Shown here one piece after another: positions 6,343 to 10,697 of a DNA stretch of 10,697 nt (position 1 is its first letter; each line of letters begins with the position of its first letter). The position numbers and the translations under genes were made by a program. This DNA comes from Anaerolineales bacterium (GTDB lineage: Bacteria; Chloroflexota; Anaerolineae; Anaerolineales; Villigracilaceae), in NCBI GenBank assembly GCA_016789485.1, contig JAEURE010000064.1, positions 1-10,697 of the forward strand, in the 5' to 3' direction. The notes beneath the pieces were generated by a model. The model ran no database searches and had not been told where the DNA came from. It worked only from the letters and a program-made list of their open reading frames with translations.

Positions 6343-7737
6343 ATGTTCAATAGCAAAAACTCCATTTGGTACGCGGGCGCAGTGATTTTGGCTGCCATCC
6401 TCATTCCTGTTATTTTTACAGGGTATTCCTCCATTAAACGTGCAGACTCTGAATTCGCCTCGCAAAATTATGCGAAGGCCTCCGAATATTATCAGCAGGC
6501 AGCGCGCCTGCTTCCCTGGCGTACCGACCTTTCGGAAAAGGCGGGCATCGCTGCATACGCAAGCAACGATTATTCAACTGCGATTGCTTACTTGAGGAAG
6601 CCTTTACCGCGTACTGAACAAGGCTGGCTGGCATTGGGAAATTCCTATCTGAACATGAACGAGACGACTTCTGCGCTGCAAGCATATCAGCAGGGTTTGC
6701 GCTTTTATGATTCCGCTTCGCTGTATTCCGGGCTTGCCTTCATTTATCGCGGCCAAAAGGATTGGCCAGCTGAGCGGGATGCACTTCAGAATCAATTGCG
6801 CCTCGACATCAGCGATGCCTACACTCATTATAGACTTGGTCTCCTGTTGACCTTCCTTGCTCCGCAACAAGCTCTTTCTGAATTAACGCTCGCCTCTTCG
6901 CTGGACCCTGAAACTGATTCGGCCGTGCAGACATTGACCGCCGCCTTGAATCTATCAGCCACGCAGCCCGACGCATCCGAGCAAATGTTGACGATTGGAC
7001 GCGCTCTTGGTCTCGTACAGGAGTGGGAGTTGTCGCTTGCGGCATTTGAGAAAGCAATCGAATTGGACGGGGAAAATGCCGAGGCGTGGGCATGGCTTGG
7101 CGAAGCGAAACAGCAGATCGGTCAAAATGGAAGCGTGGAACTTGATCGCGCATTGACTCTTGATCATAAATCGGTCATCGTTCGGGCACTGCGCGGCTTG
7201 TATTGGAATCGTCAAGGAAAATACGAACAGATGCGTGCCGAATACGCGCTTGCCGCAGAGTTTGACCCAGCCAACCCTGCGTGGCAGGCATCGCTGGGAG
7301 ATGCATATCTTAAGTTGGGCGATCTGGCTTCTGCTTTGAACAGCTATCAAAGAGCCGCTGAACTTGCACCGACTGATCCAACGTACTGGCGGCTGCTGGC
7401 TGTTTTTTGTGCGGAGAACGGAATTCATGTGGAAGACATCGGTTTGCCCGCCGCGCAAAATGCCGCACAGCTTGCGCCGAACGATCCTTTTGCATTGGAT
7501 ACTTTGGGCTGGGCGTATCTATCTTCAGGAAGATATGCCAATGCGGAGCAAACGTTGCTGGATGTTATTTCCAGTTACCCGAATCATTTTCCCGCGTACA
7601 TTCACCTTGCCATGACGCATCTTGCACAGGGTAACCGCGCTGCTGCGTTCAATCAATTGACTTTTGTCCGTGATGCGGACGCGGGCGGCAATTATGCGGC
7701 GCTAGCCGACGAGATGTTAAAGCAGTATTTTCCTTAA
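6343..7737 (+). CDS. Membrane-anchored tetratricopeptide-repeat (TPR) protein
   Basis: 464 residues. One N-terminal transmembrane segment (about 9-27, preceded by a short basic stretch) and then TPR helices along nearly the whole chain. Clear units start near 34 (A-D-S-E-F-A-S-Q-N-Y-A-K-A), 94 (W-L-A-L-G-N-S-Y-L), 214-243 (ending A-F-E-K-A-I-E-L-D), 314-343 (A-S-L-G-D-A-Y-L-K-L-G-D) and 384-413 (L-D-T-L-G-W-A-Y-L). TPR arrays are protein-protein scaffolds; no enzymatic domain is present, so the partner and job are unknown. It may serve envelope processes, since it is divergently transcribed from the kinase-like/LysM/LCP operon across a shared 63-bp promoter region, but that is inference from position. 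The start fits the TATAAT spacing; there is no Shine-Dalgarno. It ends at TAA 7735-7737, at the edge of a bidirectional terminator. Confidence 0.85.
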   Translation: MFNSKNSIWYAGAVILAAILIPVIFTGYSSIKRADSEFASQNYAKASEYYQQAARLLPWRTDLSEKAGIAAYASNDYSTAIAYLRKPLPRTEQGWLALGNSYLNMNETTSALQAYQQGLRFYDSASLYSGLAFIYRGQKDWPAERDALQNQLRLDISDAYTHYRLGLLLTFLAPQQALSELTLASSLDPETDSAVQTLTAALNLSATQPDASEQMLTIGRALGLVQEWELSLAAFEKAIELDGENAEAWAWLGEAKQQIGQNGSVELDRALTLDHKSVIVRALRGLYWNRQGKYEQMRAEYALAAEFDPANPAWQASLGDAYLKLGDLASALNSYQRAAELAPTDPTYWRLLAVFCAENGIHVEDIGLPAAQNAAQLAPNDPFALDTLGWAYLSSGRYANAEQTLLDVISSYPNHFPAYIHLAMTHLAQGNRAAAFNQLTFVRDADAGGNYAALADEMLKQYFP

Positions 7738-7781
7738 ATCATAAAACATCCCGAAAATTTTTTTCGGGATGTTTTATGATT
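7737..7781. terminator. Bidirectional terminator between the TPR and nuclease-like genes
   Basis: A perfect 21-bp inverted repeat (7737-7757 with 7761-7781) around a 3-nt loop. The GC core CATCCCG/CGGGATG is followed by a T-rich run on both strands. The left arm starts on the last base of the TPR stop codon and the right arm ends inside the stop codon (7780-7782) of the opposing gene, so the element exactly fills the gap. Confidence 0.92.
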
Positions 7782-8619
7782 ACTTCGGGGAAAATAAAAT
7801 ATCTTCCACTGGTGTTTTCAACTGCAAGCGCCGCCCTGTGATCTTCATTAAATCCGCAAGGGATTTTTTCTTTGTGCCATCCCACAGGACGAGATTATCC
7901 CTTTGTTTCGCCATGTATTCTTCCAGTTTTCCGAAATCTGAATAGTTGTCAAAGAAACTTACGAGGCGGCGGAAAAGTTTGGGCATGACCAAAACATCCT
8001 CCTGCAGAGTTCTCATGTCGAGCAGGGTGAAATCGGGCGTGCGGTCAATGGACCAGATGCCGCGCTTGGTTTTTCTGGCGCGGGTTACCACTGCGCGAAT
8101 CTTTTCTGCGAAGATTCTGTCGGTTGTGGTGTAGAAGGTGGGATAGACCAATCCTTCGCGTGCCAGTTGAAAATTGAGCGAGTCTTCCACAGGCAGAGTG
8201 TTTGAATCCATGACAGCACCGTCGATCAGTTTTGCGTTTTTCGGGAATACATAGCTAACAGGGCGTCCGAAGCGGTCTGTCGAAGCGGAGGCAATGAAGC
8301 CTGCCTTGCCATCATCTGCATCCACGATCTGGGTTACGCTCAGGCTGTACGTCACTGACTTTATGTTGAGCATATCCAATAAAGATTCTAGCGCGGCGAT
8401 CGCAAATGCCCGCGATTGGTGATAGCCTTCATAATGTGTTTCGAGCGCATCGATCGATTCCACGCGTAGTTGTTTCTTTTTGGCGGCCTTGAGAGCGGGA
8501 GTGTCCCAAGCAAAGAAATCCCAATTCTCCGCTTTGTCTGCCTGAAAACGAATCGAGTCACCGTCGGGTTGAAAGCCTTTTACGTGAAACGTCCCTGCAA
8601 TAATTTTGTAAAGCGCCAT
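7780..8619 (-). CDS. Staphylococcal-nuclease-like (thermonuclease family) protein with C-terminal extension
   Basis: 279 residues from the second of two adjacent ATGs (8619), chosen because AAGGAG then sits 6 nt upstream. The protein matches the SNase OB-fold with its catalytic set preserved: Asp21 in D-G-D-S-I-R-F, Arg52, Asp57 and Glu60 in R-V-E-S-I-D-A-L-E-T-H, and Arg119 in T-D-R-F-G-R, followed by the usual closing G-I-W-S (187-190). In the family these residues bind Ca2+ and cleave the phosphodiester bond of DNA or RNA. Differences: about 17 extra residues between Asp21 and Arg52, about 15 more between Glu60 and Arg119, and a C-terminal region of about 89 residues that I do not recognise. 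With this start there is no signal peptide, so an intracellular protein is expected, unlike secreted thermonucleases. It has its own promoter and is divergent from the CysO-like gene. Activity and substrate are inferred. Confidence 0.8.
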   Translation of the reverse strand: MALYKIIAGTFHVKGFQPDGDSIRFQADKAENWDFFAWDTPALKAAKKKQLRVESIDALETHYEGYHQSRAFAIAALESLLDMLNIKSVTYSLSVTQIVDADDGKAGFIASASTDRFGRPVSYVFPKNAKLIDGAVMDSNTLPVEDSLNFQLAREGLVYPTFYTTTDRIFAEKIRAVVTRARKTKRGIWSIDRTPDFTLLDMRTLQEDVLVMPKLFRRLVSFFDNYSDFGKLEEYMAKQRDNLVLWDGTKKKSLADLMKITGRRLQLKTPVEDILFSPK

Positions 8620-8644
8620 CATAGTCTCCTTTGTTCGTGTATTT

Positions 8645-8673
8645 ATTATAGGAAATTTCCCTGCCAAAGGCAA
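8645..8673 (-). promoter_or_regulatory. Sigma70-type promoter of the nuclease-like gene
   Basis: Minus strand: -35 TTGCCT (8673-8668, four of six), a 17-bp spacer and a perfect -10 TATAAT (8650-8645). The expected start near 8638 leaves a leader of about 19 nt containing AAAGGAG. It lies in the 77-bp divergent gap shared with the CysO-like gene. Confidence 0.75.
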
Positions 8674-8696
8674 CCAACTCACAGTAAAATCAGCAT

Positions 8697-8969
8697 ATGC
8701 CTACGGTCCGCTTTCCCGCGTTGATGAAATTCTATGTGGACAACCAGAGTGAATTTGAAGTGAATGGTTCCTCAGTTGCCGAATTGATCGACAATATCCT
8801 CGTTCTTTATCCCGCGCTGAAACCGCATTTGTTTGATGCAAAGGGCGACCTGCGCAGACACTTCAATATTTTTGTGAACGGCATTCATCTGCAGGATTTG
8901 GATGGAATGGATACGAAACTAAAAGACGGGGACAAGGTTATCCTCATGGCATCCGCAGCCGGGGGATAA
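8697..8969 (+). CDS. cysO: CysO-like ubiquitin-fold sulfur carrier protein (MoaD/ThiS family)
   Basis: 90 residues, the usual size for this family, ending in Ala-Ala-Gly-Gly. The C-terminal di-glycine is the site that is adenylated and converted to a thiocarboxylate. Segments H-F-N-I-F-V-N-G near residue 60 and D-G-D-K-V-I-L-M near the end are the typical beta-strands of MoaD/ThiS/CysO folds. MoaD, ThiS and CysO cannot be separated by sequence alone, but the next two genes (CysM-like synthase and Mec-like peptidase) are the partners of CysO in Mycobacterium, so CysO is the best call. The E1-like activating enzyme (MoeZ/MoeB type) is not in the window. No good Shine-Dalgarno is present; a TAAAAT at 8685-8690 would give transcription starting close to the ATG, so it may be leaderless. 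cysM follows after a 247-bp regulatory gap. Confidence 0.88.
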   Translation: MPTVRFPALMKFYVDNQSEFEVNGSSVAELIDNILVLYPALKPHLFDAKGDLRRHFNIFVNGIHLQDLDGMDTKLKDGDKVILMASAAGG

Positions 8970-8977
8970 TTTTTTCA

Positions 8978-9005
8978 TTGACAAATCGGGTAAGATACGT
9001 AAAAT
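8978..9005 (+). promoter_or_regulatory. Strong promoter driving the cysM-mec transcript
   Basis: A perfect -35 TTGACA (8978-8983), a 16-bp spacer and -10 TAAAAT (9000-9005, five of six). Transcription should start near 9012, leaving about 205 nt of leader before cysM. The -35 box begins 9 bp after the CysO-like stop codon, so cysM and mec can be controlled apart from cysO. Confidence 0.8.
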
Positions 9006-9024
9006 AGCCAACATCTAATCGAAA

Positions 9025-9078
9025 ATGAAATCATCCAACCTTTACTTACATTGCTTGTGTCTATCGCGGGGCTCGTAG
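9025..9078 (+). CDS. Putative cysteine-rich leader peptide (17 aa) upstream of cysM
   Basis: ATG at 9025 opens a 17-codon frame ending at TAG 9076-9078 and reading MKSSNLYLHCLCLSRGS. Two of the 17 codons are Cys (TGC 9052-9054, TGT 9058-9060), flanking one Leu. It starts about 13 nt after the predicted transcription start of a strong promoter and is followed by a foldable GC-rich region and an intrinsic terminator before the cysteine synthase gene. That is the arrangement of amino-acid attenuator leaders such as trp or his, here matching the end product of the gene it precedes. Cysteine-responsive attenuation through Cys-codon short reading frames is known in mycobacteria. There is no clear Shine-Dalgarno, so translation is unproven; chance occurrence of two Cys codons cannot be excluded from one sequence. 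Confidence 0.55.
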   Translation: MKSSNLYLHCLCLSRGS

Positions 9079-9180
9079 CCGCCGCCTGAGACAGACCCTC
9101 CGCAGTCAACGGAATCAGACGGTAGGACGACCCCCGCTTGCAGAATTTTGCATAGTGTGGCGTTTGTTCGCCGTCTTTTT
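9064..9180 (+). promoter_or_regulatory. Candidate cysteine-responsive transcription attenuator (structured leader)
   Basis: Helices visible by eye: outer 9066-9076 with 9127-9137 (ten pairs, one C-C mismatch); middle 9082-9089 with 9115-9122 (seven of eight); inner hairpin 9099-9102 with 9110-9113; and the terminator stem 9159-9162 with 9169-9172. A competing helix pairs 9117-9122 with 9171-9176, which would take the 3' arm of the terminator and cannot coexist with the middle helix or the terminator. A ribosome stalled at the Cys codons (9052-9060) would cover roughly to 9072 and block the outer helix. Which state is ON cannot be settled by eye. It does not match TPP, SAM, T-box or other riboswitches I know. 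A novel small-molecule riboswitch is the main alternative. Confidence 0.55.
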
Positions 9181-9183
9181 GTT
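9157..9183 (+). terminator. Intrinsic terminator in the cysM leader
   Basis: Stem GGCG (9159-9162) and CGCC (9169-9172) with a 6-nt TTTGTT loop, two wobble pairs that extend it, and a downstream GTCTTTTTGTTT run. It is short and only moderately stable, as suits a conditional terminator, and lies 34 nt before the cysM start. Confidence 0.6.
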
Positions 9184-9216
9184 TACCCGTTGGCTGCTTT
9201 TAATTTAAGAGATTTC

Positions 9217-10167
9217 ATGACTTTACTAGACTTTAGATTAGCTGAATCAAACTTACGCTCGCTGGATGGACTGCCTGCCCACGTTGGGAATACGCCTCTC
9301 CTTCCGCTTCGCAGACTAAGCCTTGGCCTGTCTCCTCGTGTCCAAATATTTGCCAAAGCTGAATGGTTTAATCCCGGCGGCTCTGTCAAGGACAGGCCTG
9401 CGTTGAACATTATCCAGACCGCCATCCTGAATGGGGATTTGGGCAATGGCAAACGCCTGTTGGATTCCACCTCTGGAAACATGGGAATTTCATACGCCAC
9501 CTTTGGCGCAGCGCTGGGAATCCCCGTCACATTGGCGTTGCCAGCCAGCGCCAGTTCCGAGCGCATCGCCATTCTCAAAGCCTTGGGTGCGGAATTGATT
9601 CTTACAGATCCGCTCGAGGGTTCGGATGGTGCCATTCTCAAAGCGCGAGAGCTCGCCGCCGAAAAACCAGACTTGTATTGGTATGCCAATCAATATAACA
9701 ACCCTGCCAATCCGCAGGCACATTACATCTCCACAGGACCAGAGATCCTTTGCCAGACAGACGAGCAAATAACTCATTTCATTGCAGGTCTTGGCACTTC
9801 CGGCACACTGATGGGCACGGGACGTTATCTGCGTGAGCAATTGCCGAATGTGAAGATTTTGGCATTCCAACCCGATGCATCTTTCCATGGCTTGGAAGGA
9901 CTCAAGCACATGCCGACCGCGATCAAGCCTGGGATTTATGATGAGTCATTTGCTGGCACTCCGCTCACAGTTAAGACGGAGGCGGCGCACGAGATGGTAA
10001 TCCGTTTGGCGCGGGAGGAAGGCCTCTTCGTGGGGATATCCTCCGGGGCGGCGGCTGTGGCTGCGCTTCAAGTGGCACGTGAATTGGATGAAGGCGTTGT
10101 GGTGACATTATTCCCCGATGCTGGCTATAAATATTTAAGCGACAAAAGTTTGTGGGAGAGTAAGTAA
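9217..10167 (+). CDS. cysM: CysM-like cysteine synthase (PLP-dependent, carrier-protein type)
   Basis: 316 residues from ATG 9217, a usual length for fold-type II PLP synthases of the CysK/CysM family. The PLP Schiff-base lysine is Lys58 in N-P-G-G-S-V-K-D-R; the Asn loop is T-S-G-N-M-G (85-90); the phosphate-binding loop is G-L-G-T-S-G-T (191-197); the C-terminal G-I-S-S-G-A-A (273-279) holds the ring-nitrogen Ser. The end, D-A-G-Y-K-Y-L-S, resembles mycobacterial CysM, which joins O-phosphoserine to the thiocarboxylate of CysO. Position between CysO-like and Mec-like genes supports that reaction, though O-acetylserine plus sulfide cannot be excluded. The longer TTG start at 9148 is rejected because it runs through the leader terminator. 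A weak AAGAGA site precedes the ATG. It overlaps mec by one base (TAATG), so the two are coupled, and its expression is probably controlled by the upstream attenuator. Confidence 0.92.
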   Translation: MTLLDFRLAESNLRSLDGLPAHVGNTPLLPLRRLSLGLSPRVQIFAKAEWFNPGGSVKDRPALNIIQTAILNGDLGNGKRLLDSTSGNMGISYATFGAALGIPVTLALPASASSERIAILKALGAELILTDPLEGSDGAILKARELAAEKPDLYWYANQYNNPANPQAHYISTGPEILCQTDEQITHFIAGLGTSGTLMGTGRYLREQLPNVKILAFQPDASFHGLEGLKHMPTAIKPGIYDESFAGTPLTVKTEAAHEMVIRLAREEGLFVGISSGAAAVAALQVARELDEGVVVTLFPDAGYKYLSDKSLWESK

Positions 10168-10577
10168 TGCTGTCGGTTTCAAGTGAATTGATCGGACAAA
10201 TTAGCAGGCATGTTGAGGAAGCCTACCCTGAAGAGGGGGCTGGCTTTTTGATCGGCGTGGAGGGTGAAGTGCGGCAGATTTTGTCTTTGCCCAATGCGCG
10301 AGAGGATGAGGCTCGTCACAACCGATTTTTGTTCACGCCTGAGGATTATCTCACTGCTGAATTGAAAGCTGACAGCCTTGGCTTGAGCTTGATCGGTGTA
10401 TTTCATTCGCATCCCGATTGCCCGAACATCCCTTCTGAATATGACCGTGAATGGGCGCAGCCTTTTTTCTCCTACGTCATTACGCGTGTGGATGCGGGCA
10501 AGGCGGTCAATCACCGCTCATGGCGGCTGGTGGAAGATCGTTCGAAGTATGAAGAAGAAGAGATTTCTATTCAATAG
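10167..10577 (+). CDS. mec: Mec-like JAMM/MPN zinc peptidase (releases cysteine from CysO)
   Basis: 136 residues, a minimal single-domain JAMM protein. The metal site is complete: Glu23 in P-E-E-G-A-G-F-L-I-G, then His80-Ser81-His82-Pro and Ser90...Asp93, fitting the H-x-H-x7-S-x2-D signature. In Mycobacterium the homologue Mec+ is a Zn2+ peptidase that cuts the CysO-cysteine adduct made by CysM, freeing cysteine and regenerating the Gly-Gly carrier end. The same partners sit directly upstream here, so that role is likely. Its ATG overlaps the cysM stop by one base (TAATG), with GGGAG at 10154-10158 as ribosome-binding site inside the cysM end, so cysM and mec should be translated together. 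The Glu-rich tail (E-E-E-E-I-S-I-Q) is not part of the core fold. Confidence 0.92.
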   Translation: MLSVSSELIGQISRHVEEAYPEEGAGFLIGVEGEVRQILSLPNAREDEARHNRFLFTPEDYLTAELKADSLGLSLIGVFHSHPDCPNIPSEYDREWAQPFFSYVITRVDAGKAVNHRSWRLVEDRSKYEEEEISIQ

Positions 10578-10584
10578 ATATATC

Positions 10585-10621
10585 GGTGGTTGAGTACAGC
10601 GAAGCCCGTATCGAAACCACC
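10585..10621. repeat. REP-like imperfect palindrome
   Basis: A 37-bp element with 7-bp arms GGTGGTT (10585-10591) and AACCACC (10615-10621), inner pairing of GTAC (10594-10597) with GTAT (10608-10611, one wobble), and GCGAAGC (10599-10605) in the loop, a sequence known to form a very stable mini-hairpin. No T-run follows, so it is not a plain terminator. It resembles the GGTTGAG...CGAAACCACC family of intergenic repeats found in many bacterial genomes, but only one copy lies in this window. Confidence 0.6.
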
Positions 10622-10650
10622 AAATTATAAAAACACACAGGATTCTTAAT

Positions 10651-10697
10651 ATGACATCGCAAACTTTACAAAAAGTGGACCACTCCGCATTAAAAAC
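10651..10697 (+). CDS. Start of an unidentified gene, possibly a DUF4395-type membrane protein (truncated by window)
   Basis: ATG at 10651 with AGGA at 10639-10642 (8-nt spacing) opens a frame to the window end; 15 complete codons read MTSQTLQKVDHSALK. The V-D-H-S-A-L pattern recalls the N-terminus of DUF4395 integral membrane proteins, which often sit near rhodanese or thioredoxin genes, but 15 residues are too few to be sure. It is on the same strand as cysM-mec, 73 bp after mec with the REP-like palindrome in between. Confidence 0.5.
   Translation, partial: MTSQTLQKVDHSALK

Noticed and set aside
6280..6465. 62-codon N-terminal extension of the kinase-like protein (ATG at 6465)
   Set aside because: It would cross the divergent promoter region and overlap the TPR gene; the added residues are hydrophilic and unlike a membrane sensor start, whereas the ATG at 6279 directly precedes the first membrane helix and sits just after a TATAAT box.
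8620..8682. Upstream starts of the nuclease-like protein (8682 and the first of the twin ATGs at 8622)
   Set aside because: The 8682 start would place the promoter and AAGGAG inside the coding region; for the twin ATGs, the second (8619) has the better 6-nt spacing, though the first cannot be fully excluded.
9082..9137. TPP riboswitch suggested by CTGAGA and a nearby ACCC
   Set aside because: The second half of the thi-box (the conserved CTGG...TAATACCAGCG type segment) and the usual GGGTGC are missing, and the gene downstream makes cysteine, not thiamine.
9148..9216. TTG start extending CysM by 23 residues
   Set aside because: It lies across the intrinsic terminator and its T-run; the CysM family normally begins near the ATG at 9217, which has a weak ribosome-binding site.
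9012..9216. T-box leader for cysteine
   Set aside because: No AGGGTGGNACCGCG-type antiterminator sequence is present.

Overview
The window (10,697 bp, moderate GC, tightly packed genes on both strands) looks like chromosome from a Chloroflexota bacterium, most likely class Anaerolineae. This is inferred from protein style: Pro/Thr-rich LysM and LCP envelope proteins with four-cysteine LysM modules, a 7-TM/GAF kinase-like protein, and an actinobacterial-type CysO/CysM/Mec cysteine set in a non-actinobacterial background. No rRNA, tRNA, IS element or CRISPR array was seen.

Layout. Bases 1-548 (+): 3' end of tilS (tRNA-Ile lysidine synthase). A perfect 34-bp palindrome (547-580) serves as shared terminator with the convergent gene at 583-1482 (-), a tyrosine-recombinase-fold protein that has lost its nucleophilic tyrosine and most other catalytic residues. 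Bases 1569-6279 (-) form a three-gene envelope/sensing operon transcribed as kinase-like protein (7 TM, GAF, coiled coil, HisKA, HATPase; phospho-accepting His replaced by Gln), then a membrane-anchored double-LysM protein (ATGA overlap), then a LytR-CpsA-Psr lipoprotein. A 63-bp divergent region (6280-6342) carries back-to-back TATAAT boxes so close to the starts that both transcripts would be almost leaderless. The + side gene (6343-7737) is a membrane-anchored TPR protein. It converges on a staphylococcal-nuclease-like gene (7780-8619, -), and a 21-bp perfect-stem terminator runs from one stop codon to the other.

From 8697 rightwards (+) lies a protein-bound sulfur-carrier route to cysteine: CysO-like carrier ending in Gly-Gly, CysM-like PLP synthase, and Mec-like JAMM peptidase that would release cysteine from the carrier. 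Between cysO and cysM is a 247-bp gap with a strong promoter (perfect TTGACA), a 17-codon reading frame with a Cys-Leu-Cys stretch, a G/C-rich foldable leader and a small intrinsic terminator just before cysM. Together these look like a cysteine-responsive transcription attenuator and are the most interesting feature here. After mec there is a 37-bp REP-like palindrome, then the first 15 codons of another gene that runs off the window.

Main points for a second look: the Cys-codon attenuator, the His-to-Gln kinase, the Tyr-to-Phe recombinase, the nuclease with an unknown C-terminal domain, and the REP-like palindrome.
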